Numbered from the stretch's first letter, positions 19,812 to 29,468 are shown. The stretch is DNA of 64,000 nt from Bacteroidetes bacterium ADurb.Bin174 (GCA_002070265.1 MWCX01000036.1:62001-126000), one strand, 5' to 3'. Made by a program: numbers and translations. The notes: generated by a model not told the origin, from the sequence alone.

Positions 19812-19868
19812 GTGTTACAATATCTATTAGGGTAAAATGTCCAAGCAATAAAATCGCATTATATGGAG

Positions 19869-21413
19869 TTATATTTTCTTCAGTAATTCTTTGATGCTTG
19901 TTGATTTTCCAATAATTTCGGACAAAGCTTCTATAGCAACCCTTTCTTGTTCCATGCTGTCGCGATGACGAATGGTTACCGTGTTGTCGGTCAGAGTTTG
20001 ATGGTCAATGGTAACGCAGAAAGGTGTTCCAATGGCATCCTGACGGCGATAACGCTTGCCGATGGAGTCTTTTTCATCATAGAAACATTTGTAGTCAAAT
20101 TTCAACATATCCATGATCTCTTGCGCTTTTTCAGGGAGATCATCTTTCTTGACCAAAGGTAGTATGGCAACTTTAACCGGAGCCAGTGCAGGTGGCAACT
20201 TTAATACTACGCGGCTGTCACCGTTCCCTAAATCTTCTTCAGCATAGGTGCCTGCTAAAATGGACAGGAAGGTACGGTCCAATCCTATGGAAGTCTCAAC
20301 TACGTAGGGTACATAAGATTGATTTAGTTCCGGGTCGAAGTATTTAAGACTCTTTCCGGAATACCTCTCATGACTTGTCAAGTCAAAGTCCGTTCGTGAA
20401 TGAATGCCTTCTACTTCTTTGAAACCAAAGGGCATTTCAAATTCGATGTCGGTTGCGGCATTGGCATAATGTGCCAATTTTTCGTGATCGTGGAAACGGT
20501 ATTTGTGATCGCCCAAGCCCAATGCCTGATGCCAACGCAAACGAACTTCTTTCCAGTATTCATACCATTTTAGTTCCTCTCCGGGACGGACAAAAAATTG
20601 CATTTCCATCTGTTCAAACTCACGCATCCTGAAAATAAATTGCCTGGCAACTATTTCATTGCGGAAAGCTTTTCCTATTTGTGCAATGCCGAATGGAATT
20701 TTCATCCTGCCGGTTTTTTGAACGTTCAGGAAGTTTACAAAAATACCTTGTGCGGTTTCAGGACGCAAAAATACTTGCGTAGCACCTTCTGCGGTCGAGC
20801 CCATTTCAGTGGAAAACATCAGGTTAAACTGCCGTACATCCGTCCAGTTTCTGGTGCCACTGATCGGACAAACTATCTCGTTGTCTTCGATGATGGCTTT
20901 TAACTCAGCTAAGTCATTATCATGCAATGCCTTCACAAATCGGGTGTGTATTTCATCACGCTTTGCCTGGTTTTCCAATACACGCGGATTGGTTTGCCTG
21001 AACATTTCAGCATCAAACTTATCTCCGAAACGTTTGGCAGCCTTGTCTATTTCCTTTTGATTTTTTTCGTCGTATTTGGCCAACAGATCCTCTATCAGTA
21101 CATCAGCACGATAGCGCTTTTTGGAATCTCTGTTATCAATCAGAGGGTCATTGAAAGCATCCACATGTCCGGAAGCTTTCCAGGTGGTAGGGTGCATGAA
21201 AATGGCTGCGTCAATGCCGACCACATTCTCATTTAACAACACCATACTGTCCCACCAGTATTTTTTCAGGTTGTTTTTTAATTCAACACCGTTTTGCCCG
21301 TAATCATACACAGCTCCCAATCCATCATATATCTCGCTGGAAGGAAATACAAAACCATACTCTTTGCAGTGCGCAATCAACTTTTTAAAAACATCACTTT
21401 GAGGGGGAAACAT
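19869..21413 (-). CDS. glyS: Glycyl-tRNA synthetase, homodimeric type
   Basis: Charges tRNA-Gly. The 514-residue class II enzyme has the N-terminal CKEYGFVFPSSEIYDGLGAVYDYG block, motif 2 region FGIAQIGKAFRNEI with FRMREFEQMEMQFF, motif 3 VETSIGLDRTF, and an anticodon-binding domain after PVKVAILPLVKKDDLPEKAQEI. This is the alpha2 type, not the alpha2beta2 GlyQ/GlyS type. It is convergent with rplQ across a shared hairpin. Some annotations call this form glyQS or glyS. Confidence 0.95.
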   Translation of the reverse strand: MFPPQSDVFKKLIAHCKEYGFVFPSSEIYDGLGAVYDYGQNGVELKNNLKKYWWDSMVLLNENVVGIDAAIFMHPTTWKASGHVDAFNDPLIDNRDSKKRYRADVLIEDLLAKYDEKNQKEIDKAAKRFGDKFDAEMFRQTNPRVLENQAKRDEIHTRFVKALHDNDLAELKAIIEDNEIVCPISGTRNWTDVRQFNLMFSTEMGSTAEGATQVFLRPETAQGIFVNFLNVQKTGRMKIPFGIAQIGKAFRNEIVARQFIFRMREFEQMEMQFFVRPGEELKWYEYWKEVRLRWHQALGLGDHKYRFHDHEKLAHYANAATDIEFEMPFGFKEVEGIHSRTDFDLTSHERYSGKSLKYFDPELNQSYVPYVVETSIGLDRTFLSILAGTYAEEDLGNGDSRVVLKLPPALAPVKVAILPLVKKDDLPEKAQEIMDMLKFDYKCFYDEKDSIGKRYRRQDAIGTPFCVTIDHQTLTDNTVTIRHRDSMEQERVAIEALSEIIGKSTSIKELLKKI

Positions 21414-21458
21414 ATTTATTTAATTATTTGAAGATTTATTGTTTAAATTATTCTTTTT

Positions 21459-21531
21459 GGAAGTTATTTGGGAAGTTAATGAAGTTAGAGAAGTTAGGGA
21501 AGTTAGTAGTTAGGAAGTTAAAGAAGTTAAC
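21459..21531. repeat. Degenerate GAAGTTANN tandem array
   Basis: About seven 9-10 bp units (GAAGTTAAT, GAAGTTAGA, GAAGTTAGG, GAAGTTAAA, GAAGTTAAC and longer variants) in the glyS-parC gap. A cleaner four-unit copy lies at 44613-44648. Confidence 0.8.
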
Positions 21532-21561
21532 GCGTTCCGTATTTCGGGGTCGCGAGTTCAG

Positions 21562-21609
21562 TTTTTAGTTCATCGTTCTTCGTTCTTAGTTAATTTGTCT
21601 TTGTTCTTT
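21562..21609 (+). repeat. Dispersed 48-bp module, copy 1
   Basis: A T-rich module built on GTTCTT/CGTTCTT words: TTTTTAGTTCATCGTTCTT, then CGTTCTTAGTTAATTTG, then TCTTTGTTCTTT. It recurs with one short indel and few changes at 36177-36223, in both cases shortly upstream of a plus-strand gene (parC here, recQ there). Confidence 0.8.
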
Positions 21610-21667
21610 ATTCTCAATTCAATAATTCAATACTAAAAATCGAACGCAAAGTTACTGAATTTTTTGT

Positions 21668-21675
21668 TACTTTTG
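21668..21675 (+). promoter_or_regulatory. Candidate -7 element of parC
   Basis: TACTTTTG fits TAnnTTTG and lies 30 bp before the parC ATG. No good TTG is seen 19-21 bp upstream, so only the -7 half is supported. Confidence 0.45.
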
Positions 21676-21705
21676 TAGGATGATTTTTAAAATGAGGTTT
21701 ATTGT

Positions 21706-24564
21706 ATGAGTAAAGAGAAAATTATGGATGATTTGCAGGAAAAAAAAGAATTTCCTGAACGAAATGAAGAGCTTGATGGTATTGACAATACAGATGATGT
21801 TGTCGATATTAGTGAAGAGAAAGAGACAGATAATGAGGATATTTCCGAAACACATTCGAATTACGTTATACCGAAAATAGCTGATAAGCCTGCCAAATAT
21901 CATTTGGCAGGTATGTACCAAAATTGGTTTTTAGATTATGCTTCTTATGTGATATTAGAAAGGGCTGTGCCCAATATCTATGATGGCTTGAAACCTGTTC
22001 AGCGGCGCATCCTGCATTCGATGAAACGCTTGGATGACGGTCGTTATATCAAAGTAGCCAATATTGTCGGACATACCATGCAATTCCATCCGCACGGCGA
22101 TGCATCCATCGGCGATGCATTGGTGCAACTTGGACAGAGGGATTTGTTGATTGATTGTCAGGGTAACTGGGGAAATATCTTAACCGGTGACGGAGCCGCA
22201 GCACCCCGTTATATTGAAGCACGCCTCTCAAAATTTGCTTTGGACACCGTTTTTAATCCTAAAACGACAGAATGGAAGTTATCCTACGATGGCAGAAACA
22301 AAGAGCCGATTACATTACCGGTAAAATTTCCTTTGCTGTTGGCACAAGGTGGAGAAGGTATTGCAGTCGGATTAAATTCGAAAATTTTACCGCATAACTT
22401 TAATGAACTGATTGATGCCTGCATTGCACATTTGAAAGATGAGGAGTTTGAATTGTATCCCGACTTTCAAACCGGTGGTGCTATTGATGTGAGTCGCTAT
22501 AACGATGGTGAGCGCGGTGGTTCAGTGAAAGTACGTGCCACTATCAACAAAATTGATAATAAAACCCTTGCAATTACAGAAATTCCTTATGGAACGAATA
22601 CCTCCAAGTTGATTGATTCGATTCTCAGAGCTGTTGATAAAGGGAAAATCAAAATTCGCAAAGTGGATGACAATACTTCTGCTGAAGTAGAAATACTGGT
22701 ACATTTGCAGCCAGGAACTTCTTCCGACAAAGCCATTGATGCGTTATATGCATTTACCGATTGCGAAATCAGTATTTCACCCAACTGTTGCGTGATTCAT
22801 GATAATAAACCTCGGTTTATGAATGTGAGCGACATGCTTCGCATCAGTTGTGACCATACGAAGGATTTACTCGAATTAGAACTAAAAATTCAAAAAGGGG
22901 AATTAGAAGAGCAGCTTTTCTTTACGTCTTTAGAAAAAATTTTCATTGAAAACAGAATTTATAAAGATAAAGGATTTGAAGAAAGTGATTCTCCGGACAA
23001 GGCAGTTGCTCATATTGACAAAAGGTTGGAGCCTTTCAAGAAAGACTTGATAAGGGAAGTAAATAAAGAAGATATTCTGAAGCTACTGGAAATCAAAATG
23101 ATGCGAATTACTAAGTTTGATTCCGACAAAGCTGATGAAATCCTGATTAATCTTCAGAAAAAAATAAAAGATGTTCAGTATCAGTTGGATAATATAGTTG
23201 ATTATACAATTTTCTGGTATGAAGGTCTGAAAAATAAATATGGAAAAGATTATCCGCGACTGACGGAAATTCGGAATTTCGAAACTATTGTTGCAACCAA
23301 GGTTATTGAAGCTAACGAGAAGCTTTATGTCAATTATGAAGAAGGCTTTATCGGTACAGGCTTACGCAAAGATGAGTTTGTTTGCAACTGTTCTCATCTG
23401 GACGATATCATTATCTTCTTTAAAGACGGTACCTACAAGGTGGTGAAAGTGGCCGATAAGGTTTTTGTAGGCAAGAACATCTTATATTTGAATGTTTTCA
23501 AAAAGAACGACACACGCACGGTGTATAATGTGGTGTACAAGCATGGCAAGTCCGGACCGTTTTATTTGAAACGCTTTGCAGTAGGAGGTATCACAAGGGA
23601 CAGAGAATATGATATTACGCAAGGTAAGGAAGGGTCTAAAATTGTCTATTTTACTGCCAACCCTAATGCGGAAGCTGAAATTATCCGCGTGACTTTAAAA
23701 CCGAAGCCTCGTCTCACTAAGTTGGTCTTCGAGAAAGATTTCAGTGATATTGCTATCAAAGGTCGTCAGGCAAGAGGAAATATCTTGACTAAGAATGATG
23801 TGTATAAGATTGTATTGAAGCACAGGGGCGCTTCTACCCTGGGTGGACGTGAGGTGTGGTTCGACAGCGATGTATTGCGTCTCAATTATGATAAACGAGG
23901 CGATTATTTGGGTGAGTTTCACAGTGATGATCAGATTTTAGTCATCTCCTCTACCGGTGAATATTATATGACGAATTTTGAGTTGACCAATCATTTTGAT
24001 AAGAACATGCTCGTCATTGAAAAGTATGTTCCGGATAAGATTTGGTCATTGGTTTTATTCGATGCTGACCAAAAGTACTACTACCTAAAACGCTTTCAGT
24101 TGGAAGCATCCCAAAAACCGCAAAACATTTTAGGCGATAACCCTGAGTCACAGCTTATATTACTGTCGGATCAGGATTATCCGCGTTTTGAGCTTGTGTT
24201 TGGTGGCAGCGATGCCCACAGGAAAGCTTTGGAAGTTGATGCGGAAGAGTTCATTGCCGTAAAAGGTTTTAAGGCAAAAGGAAAACGCCTGACCACTTAT
24301 GAGGTTAAAACAATCAATGAGTTGGAACCTTTGCGCTTTAAAGAGCCGGTGGAAAATTATACATCCAACGCACAGGAAGAAACAGAGGAAGATTTGATCG
24401 GCGGTGATGAGAATGGTGACGAGCAAGCTTCGGATTCGAAACCCGAAAAGAAGAGTGAAAAAACAGACAGAGGACAGCAAAAAGATGCAAAGAAACCATC
24501 AGAAGATCAGACTGATGTCCGCAAAATCATCGATGATGTTGCCGGTCAGATGACGCTATTTTAG
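21706..24564 (+). CDS. parC: DNA topoisomerase IV subunit A
   Basis: Type IIA topoisomerase A subunit that cuts and passes DNA, needed for decatenation. The core begins near residue 70 (YQNWFLDYASYVILERAVPN), with GLKPVQRRILHSM, the drug-region FHPHGDASIGDALV and the catalytic tyrosine at 169 in APRYIEARLSKFA. The C-terminal half is a beta-propeller-like domain, then an acidic/lysine tail (ending VAGQMTLF). At 952 residues it has a 65-residue acidic N-terminal extension. I chose ParC over GyrA from recalled similarity to Bacteroidota ParC (FHPHGDASIGDA) and lack of a clear GyrA box. parE is not adjacent. It converges with and overlaps the next gene by 4 bp. Confidence 0.88.
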   Translation: MSKEKIMDDLQEKKEFPERNEELDGIDNTDDVVDISEEKETDNEDISETHSNYVIPKIADKPAKYHLAGMYQNWFLDYASYVILERAVPNIYDGLKPVQRRILHSMKRLDDGRYIKVANIVGHTMQFHPHGDASIGDALVQLGQRDLLIDCQGNWGNILTGDGAAAPRYIEARLSKFALDTVFNPKTTEWKLSYDGRNKEPITLPVKFPLLLAQGGEGIAVGLNSKILPHNFNELIDACIAHLKDEEFELYPDFQTGGAIDVSRYNDGERGGSVKVRATINKIDNKTLAITEIPYGTNTSKLIDSILRAVDKGKIKIRKVDDNTSAEVEILVHLQPGTSSDKAIDALYAFTDCEISISPNCCVIHDNKPRFMNVSDMLRISCDHTKDLLELELKIQKGELEEQLFFTSLEKIFIENRIYKDKGFEESDSPDKAVAHIDKRLEPFKKDLIREVNKEDILKLLEIKMMRITKFDSDKADEILINLQKKIKDVQYQLDNIVDYTIFWYEGLKNKYGKDYPRLTEIRNFETIVATKVIEANEKLYVNYEEGFIGTGLRKDEFVCNCSHLDDIIIFFKDGTYKVVKVADKVFVGKNILYLNVFKKNDTRTVYNVVYKHGKSGPFYLKRFAVGGITRDREYDITQGKEGSKIVYFTANPNAEAEIIRVTLKPKPRLTKLVFEKDFSDIAIKGRQARGNILTKNDVYKIVLKHRGASTLGGREVWFDSDVLRLNYDKRGDYLGEFHSDDQILVISSTGEYYMTNFELTNHFDKNMLVIEKYVPDKIWSLVLFDADQKYYYLKRFQLEASQKPQNILGDNPESQLILLSDQDYPRFELVFGGSDAHRKALEVDAEEFIAVKGFKAKGKRLTTYEVKTINELEPLRFKEPVENYTSNAQEETEEDLIGGDENGDEQASDSKPEKKSEKTDRGQQKDAKKPSEDQTDVRKIIDDVAGQMTLF

Positions 24565-25334
24565 AGACTCCTTCGCCTAAACTCCGAGCACACTATTGCC
24601 GTTGCAACGGCTACGTTCAGTGATTCTGAGGTTGGAACATTCTCCGGAAAGTTGGGAATTCGTAATTTGTGGGTGATGTATTTTCCAATTGCAGGTGAAA
24701 TGCCCTGTCCTTCGTTGCCCATCAGAATAATACCGTTGGGAGATAGTTTTTCCAAATAAATATTGCTGCCGCTTAAAAAAGTACCGTATATGGGAAAGTC
24801 TGCACCCTGGTTAATTGTATTCCATTCAGACAAAAATGTCGCAAGATCAACATAATGCACATGAACCCTTGCCAATGCACCCATTGTAGCTTGTACCGTT
24901 TTGGGTCCGTAAGCATCAGCCGTTGACGGGGAGCAAAAAATGTGACGAATGCCGAACCAATCGGCTATGCGGATGATAGTGCCGAGATTCCCGGGATTTT
25001 GAATATCGTCAAGTGCCAAACAAAGCTGTTTTTTCAATTCCTCTTTTGACGGAACTACAGGCTCAGGTTTTTGGAAAATTGCCAAAACGCCTTCAGGAGT
25101 CTTTTGTGCAGATACTTTGCACAAACCGGCTTCGTCGGTTAATATGCGCTCTTGAGCCATGATGGACAATACGTCTTCTTCTTTTAATTTTGTATAAACT
25201 AACAGTTCACAATTAAAACTGCCGGCAAGATCATGAATCAGCTTGCTGCCTTCGGCAATAAAAAATCCGGACTCGTCTCTGAACTTTTTTAATTGGAGTG
25301 AATGGATGAATTTAATTTTGTTTTTTGAAAGCAT
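24561..25334 (-). CDS. SpoU/TrmH-family RNA 2'-O-methyltransferase
   Basis: Predicted SAM-dependent methylase of tRNA or rRNA ribose 2'-OH, of the SPOUT class that binds SAM in a trefoil knot. The three family motifs are present: DIQNPGNLGTIIRIADWFG, ILMGNEGQGIS and IPNFPENVPTSESLNVAVA. The N-terminal part (KFIHSLQLKKFRDESGFFIAEGSKLI) resembles the substrate-binding domain of RlmB-like enzymes. I start it at 25334 (MLSKNKIKF, 257 residues) because a -7-like TAACTTTA (complement of 25353-25360) lies just upstream; a longer start at 25385 would lie before that point. The exact RNA target cannot be told. Confidence 0.88.
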   Translation of the reverse strand: MLSKNKIKFIHSLQLKKFRDESGFFIAEGSKLIHDLAGSFNCELLVYTKLKEEDVLSIMAQERILTDEAGLCKVSAQKTPEGVLAIFQKPEPVVPSKEELKKQLCLALDDIQNPGNLGTIIRIADWFGIRHIFCSPSTADAYGPKTVQATMGALARVHVHYVDLATFLSEWNTINQGADFPIYGTFLSGSNIYLEKLSPNGIILMGNEGQGISPAIGKYITHKLRIPNFPENVPTSESLNVAVATAIVCSEFRRRSL

Positions 25335-25424
25335 AGTCTTGAATTTTCGGTGTAAAGTTAGGAAGATATTTCGTAGCTTCAACAAAAATCCAAAATCAGT
25401 CGTAGTTATTTTGAAATTTTATGT

Positions 25425-25432
25425 AAGTTTGC
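25425..25432 (+). promoter_or_regulatory. Candidate -7 element of the TamA-like gene
   Basis: TAAGTTTG, an exact TAnnTTTG match, 24 bp before the ATG at 25457. The -33 side is weak. Confidence 0.5.
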
Positions 25433-25456
25433 ATCTAAATTATTTCAATTCAATGC

Positions 25457-27736
25457 ATGAAACGAAATCTTCGGTCACTTGCTTTCCTTTTCTCCATTTT
25501 GATATGCTTGTCAGGTGCATTATTCACTTCATGCTCGCCAACCAAACACATTGCTGAAGGCACTTATTTGTTGGATAAAGTTGAAATTAAATCTGATGCG
25601 AAGGAAATTGACAAGAGTGACTTACCTGATTTTATTCGTCAAACTCCCAACTCGTACATATTAGGTTTGTTTAGAATGCAATTGGGCATTTATAATTTGT
25701 CAGGAAAGGATACCACCAAGTGGGTGAATAGGATTTTGAGACGTACAGGGCAAGCTCCCGTTGTTTTAGATTCCATGCTAACGGATATTTCTTCCCAGCA
25801 ACTGTTGCGATATCATATCAATAAAGGATACTATAATGCCAAGATTAACACCATCGTACATAAAAAGGATAAAAGAGCACGTGTTATTTATCAAATTCAT
25901 GCCAATGAGCCCTATAGAGTCAATAATTATGAAGTAGATATTCCCTTTCATGAATTGGAAGAGTTGGCAAAAGATTCTTCTCAATCGTTGATACAGAGAA
26001 ACATGTTGTTTGATGCCTATCAGTTGGATAGCGAGAGAGATCGATTGTCGTCCGGCATGAGAAGGAGAGGATATTATAATTTCATGAAAGATTATATGGC
26101 TTATTCGGCTGACAGTGCAGCACATAAGGTTGATGTTGCCTTACGCCTTAGGGATTATCTGGAAGAACGGGAAGATAGTCTTGAGCAAACAGTGTTTAAG
26201 CAATATCACATCAGCAAGGTAATTTTTAATTTAAATCCTGCTGTCAGCAGTATTATAGTTGATGATGGACCACAAAAAATTGATACCCTGCAAATAGAAG
26301 ATAATTATTGGGTTATCGGACCGAAAAAAAAGTTTCTTACTTTCAACTCCCTGAAGGCAAGTACATCTATCAAACCCGGAACCCTATATTCGGATGCTGA
26401 TGTAGAGCGAACCTATGCAGCATTTAATGCCTTATCGCCTGTGAAATATACCCATATCAGTTTCACCGAAACGGCAACCGACTCTTTACAATGCTTGATT
26501 ACTGTCGCCGAAGCCAAAACATTTACTTTTTCTTCCCAAGCAGAGATTACTTTTACAGAGGGTTATTGGGGCACAGCCGGAAATGTGGGTGTCACACATC
26601 GTAACATTTTTAGAGGAGCGGAATCCTTGACCTTACAGGGGAGATATGCCCTTGAGAAACAAGGTGATCTGACGGCACAGGAATGGGGCGGTCAAGTTGG
26701 ATTGCGAGTGCCGAGAACTATCATACCGTTTGTTAGTGACACATATAGCCGAAGCTTGAGAGGCTCTACAGAATTTAAAGGTTTAATCAATTATCAATAT
26801 CGTCCAAGTGAATTTACTTCTACCAATATTGGATTTGGTACAAAGTACAATTGGTATAAGGGCAGACAACTACACAATTTCGATTTGTTGGATGTGAGTT
26901 ATGTATATTTTCCCTGGATATCGCAGGAATTTAAAGAAACTTTCTTAGAAACAGGCAGGTATAACCGCTATAATTATGAAGATTACATGATTATGCGCAT
27001 CAGTTACGGAACGTCCTTCAGCGGATATAATCGGGCGAGACCTCTGCGTAATTATTTCACTTATCGTTATAGCATTGAGTCTGCAGGAAATATCTTATTT
27101 GGTATTTATAAATTGTTCAATATACCTGCTGGTGAAGATGGCTTCTATCGTACTTTTAATATACGTTTTTCGCAATATGTGCAGGGAAGGATTAATTCTT
27201 CTTATCATCAAATCATAGATAAAAACAATAAGTTTGTTTACCATGTTGGCTTGGGAGTAGGGTATCCTTATGGGAATTCAGAAGTGATTCCTTTTGAAAG
27301 AAGGTTTTATAGCGGAGGAGCGAACAGTGTCAGAGGTTGGGGTGAAAGCCGGTTAGGACCCGGATCTTATCAACGTTTTTCCTTAAACAGAAGAGATTAC
27401 AACCAAGTGGGCGATATCAAATTGGATATGAATGTCGAATACCGAACTAAAATGTTTTGGGTATTGGAGGGGGCTATCTTTGCGGATGCGGGAAATATCT
27501 GGACAATTAGAGACTATGACTATCAGCCCGGTGGCGTGTTTAAATTGGATACGTTTTGGAAACAAATCGCTTTAGCCTATGGCATAGGCATCAGGATGGA
27601 TTTTAATTTTTTCATCTTCCGCATGGATATGGGGGTCAAATTGTATGATCCGGCTGTTGTCTCAGCATCCAGATGGGTATTGCCTTCATCTTTTAAAGAT
27701 ATGGCTTTTCACATTGCTATTGGATATCCTTTTTAA
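25457..27736 (+). CDS. BamA/TamA-family outer-membrane lipoprotein (TamL-like)
   Basis: Probable outer-membrane assembly protein. The N-terminus (MKRNLRSLAFLFSILICLSG) is a lipoprotein signal with Cys26 as the acylation site (LFTSC-SPTKH). A POTRA-rich periplasmic part follows (about 35-370), then a 16-strand-type barrel of the surface-antigen family with FYSGGANSVRGWGESRLGPGS near residue 620, the RGW motif seen in BamA/TamA/Omp85 proteins. It ends in phenylalanine (FHIAIGYPF), as barrel proteins do. A lipid-anchored TamA paralogue (TamL) is a Bacteroidota trait. At 759 residues it is full length. It overlaps the cvpA-like gene tail-to-tail by 20 bp. Confidence 0.9.
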   Translation: MKRNLRSLAFLFSILICLSGALFTSCSPTKHIAEGTYLLDKVEIKSDAKEIDKSDLPDFIRQTPNSYILGLFRMQLGIYNLSGKDTTKWVNRILRRTGQAPVVLDSMLTDISSQQLLRYHINKGYYNAKINTIVHKKDKRARVIYQIHANEPYRVNNYEVDIPFHELEELAKDSSQSLIQRNMLFDAYQLDSERDRLSSGMRRRGYYNFMKDYMAYSADSAAHKVDVALRLRDYLEEREDSLEQTVFKQYHISKVIFNLNPAVSSIIVDDGPQKIDTLQIEDNYWVIGPKKKFLTFNSLKASTSIKPGTLYSDADVERTYAAFNALSPVKYTHISFTETATDSLQCLITVAEAKTFTFSSQAEITFTEGYWGTAGNVGVTHRNIFRGAESLTLQGRYALEKQGDLTAQEWGGQVGLRVPRTIIPFVSDTYSRSLRGSTEFKGLINYQYRPSEFTSTNIGFGTKYNWYKGRQLHNFDLLDVSYVYFPWISQEFKETFLETGRYNRYNYEDYMIMRISYGTSFSGYNRARPLRNYFTYRYSIESAGNILFGIYKLFNIPAGEDGFYRTFNIRFSQYVQGRINSSYHQIIDKNNKFVYHVGLGVGYPYGNSEVIPFERRFYSGGANSVRGWGESRLGPGSYQRFSLNRRDYNQVGDIKLDMNVEYRTKMFWVLEGAIFADAGNIWTIRDYDYQPGGVFKLDTFWKQIALAYGIGIRMDFNFFIFRMDMGVKLYDPAVVSASRWVLPSSFKDMAFHIAIGYPF

Positions 27737-28205
27737 ATTCCTTCCAAAGATCAGGAGCTACTTTTTTAATGGGCTTATAAAGAGTGGATTGCTCTTTTAA
27801 GTCGTTACTCAAAAAAGAAAATTTATTATCTAATGCTTCTATCAGTACCAACACCACACTTACGATCAAAATATATTTGATGGCGCTCACGATGCCACCC
27901 AGTATTGAGTTGATAAGTCCTAAAGACAACATTTTTATCATTTTGTGAATTATTCTTCCGATGATAATCAGTACCAAAGCTATGACTAAAAAAGCAATGA
28001 TAAATGAAATCGGTCGAGCAGCTTGCGGGCTGATGTTAAACCAGTTGATCAGCTTGTCGCTAATGCCTGGTGCCAGCAATCGACTCAGTAAAATTCCTAC
28101 AATGATGATAATCAGAGAAATGGTCTCTTTGATTAATCCGCGAAACAGACCAATCACGAAACCTAATAAGATGGGAATAGCAATATATAAATCTAACGCG
28201 TTCAT
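27717..28205 (-). CDS. CvpA family membrane protein
   Basis: Small inner-membrane protein with four hydrophobic segments and the CvpA pattern: MNALDLYIAIPILLGFVIGLFRGLIKE at the start, FIIAFLVIALVLIIIGRIIHK in the middle, and LNSILGG-like GLINSILGGIVSAIKYIL. The start is ATG 28205, 162 residues; an earlier in-frame ATG lies upstream of the promoter at 28214-28243. CvpA is linked to colicin V production and envelope homeostasis in E. coli; the molecular role is unsettled. Confidence 0.88.
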   Translation of the reverse strand: MNALDLYIAIPILLGFVIGLFRGLIKETISLIIIIVGILLSRLLAPGISDKLINWFNISPQAARPISFIIAFLVIALVLIIIGRIIHKMIKMLSLGLINSILGGIVSAIKYILIVSVVLVLIEALDNKFSFLSNDLKEQSTLYKPIKKVAPDLWKEFKKDIQ

Positions 28206-28213
28206 TCGTTTTG

Positions 28214-28243
28214 CAAAATTAAACAAAAACCTGCAACCCACAA
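28214..28243 (-). promoter_or_regulatory. Promoter of the cvpA-like gene
   Basis: On the minus strand, TTG (28243-28241), a 19-bp spacer and TAATTTTG (28221-28214). The mRNA would begin almost at the ATG at 28205, giving a very short leader. Confidence 0.65.
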
Positions 28244-28268
28244 CTCGTAATTTGAATTGGCACAAAAA

Positions 28269-28299
28269 TTGAAAAGTCCCCGTTTTGTATGCAATTTTG
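28269..28299 (+). promoter_or_regulatory. Candidate promoter of the secreted Tyr/His-rich protein
   Basis: TTG (28269-28271), 20-bp spacer, CAATTTTG (28292-28299), one mismatch from TAnnTTTG. It points to the ATG at 28323. Confidence 0.5.
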
Positions 28300-28322
28300 T
28301 CAAACGATTAAAAAATACCATT

Positions 28323-29438
28323 ATGAAAACGAGACGAATTATATTATCCTTGATTTTGTTTGCAGTATGGATGCCCCTTCAATTGATGGCACAAAGATTA
28401 TCTCATCCATACGATTTAAGTGACTATTTGGATCTTGAGGCTGTAGCTACGGTGTTTGCTCAATCTAGGAATATAAAAGATTTTGAGTATAGGTTGAATG
28501 ACTACCGAAATCAGGTTTCGAATTTGGATTTGAACAATGATGGTTATGTGGATTATCTCAGGGTGATTAAATTGTATGATCGCAGTAAACATGTCATACT
28601 TATACAGGCGGTACTGAACCACAATTACTATCAGGATGTGGCCACCATTATTGTTGGAAGAGATTATTACAATGGAGAATATATTCAAATTATCGGAGAG
28701 CCTTCACTGTTTGGTGCCGATTATATTGTAGAGCCTATCTTTGTTAGTCGTCCCCGTGTAGTGAGGTGGTTGTGGAGTTATCCTACGACTATCTACGTAT
28801 CTAAGTATTACTGGGGCTACTATCCACGTGTTTACCTGCTGAGAACCGTTTTGCCCATACATCATTATTTCAATCATGTAAATGTATTTGTTAATGTGAA
28901 TCACTACTATCATTATACTACTCATGTGAGATATCCGGTGTATACGCAGACAATTCATCATTACTCACGCAATGATTACTGGAGAAATAATCCCGGATAT
29001 CGTTTTGACCAGCGCAATAGGGACTATAAAAATAAGGGATCTTTTCAATATCATCAGGAAAGGAAAAAACCCGAAGTGAAAGATAGAATTACGGGAAGTT
29101 CAGAAACAGAAAGAAGACAGTTGAATCAGGGTACTACAACGCAAAGGCCTCAACCAAGAGTTACGCCAACTATTCCAAAAACGACTACACCACAGCGTGA
29201 AGTACGTACTTCCACTCCCAATGCTACTAAATCTCAAATCAACACCACACCGTCCAGACGTTCTACTGAGCAGTTGGCAACACCTCCTCGGAGTGTACAA
29301 ACTACACCGGCAAAAGAGAAAACAACAAGTCCGACTGTTAATAGAAGTACTACTGATAAACCAAGAACGGAAAGTAGACCAGCAGAGCCGACACGCAGTA
29401 GTTCAAACCAACCTAATAGAAATACAGGCAGAAGATAG
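28323..29438 (+). CDS. Secreted Tyr/His-rich protein with one EF-hand-like loop
   Basis: I do not recognise a named family. The start at 28323 gives a clear signal peptide (MKTRRIILSLILFAVWMPLQLMAQ). Residues 25-150 form a conserved-looking domain with a calcium-loop pattern D69-L-N-N-D73-G-Y-V-D77, as in EF-hand or dockerin loops. Residues 150-230 are very rich in Tyr, His and Val (YYWGYYPRVYLL, HYFNHVNVFVNVNHYYHYTTHVRYPVY). From about 245 to 371 the protein is a low-complexity Thr/Pro/Arg/Ser/Gln tail, likely disordered. Similar proteins with an LNNDG loop occur in Bacteroidota, but I know no function. An upstream in-frame ATG at 28257 lies before the promoter. Confidence 0.85.
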   Translation: MKTRRIILSLILFAVWMPLQLMAQRLSHPYDLSDYLDLEAVATVFAQSRNIKDFEYRLNDYRNQVSNLDLNNDGYVDYLRVIKLYDRSKHVILIQAVLNHNYYQDVATIIVGRDYYNGEYIQIIGEPSLFGADYIVEPIFVSRPRVVRWLWSYPTTIYVSKYYWGYYPRVYLLRTVLPIHHYFNHVNVFVNVNHYYHYTTHVRYPVYTQTIHHYSRNDYWRNNPGYRFDQRNRDYKNKGSFQYHQERKKPEVKDRITGSSETERRQLNQGTTTQRPQPRVTPTIPKTTTPQREVRTSTPNATKSQINTTPSRRSTEQLATPPRSVQTTPAKEKTTSPTVNRSTTDKPRTESRPAEPTRSSSNQPNRNTGRR

Positions 29439-29468
29439 ATATAGAATGTGTTTGTTTAGTTGACGTGC

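Noticed and set aside
19426-19848. Antisense 140-codon frame opposite the rplQ tail, rich in Ser and Phe
   Set aside because: It is the complement of the lysine/alanine repeat; low-complexity coding DNA keeps several frames open. No independent motif.
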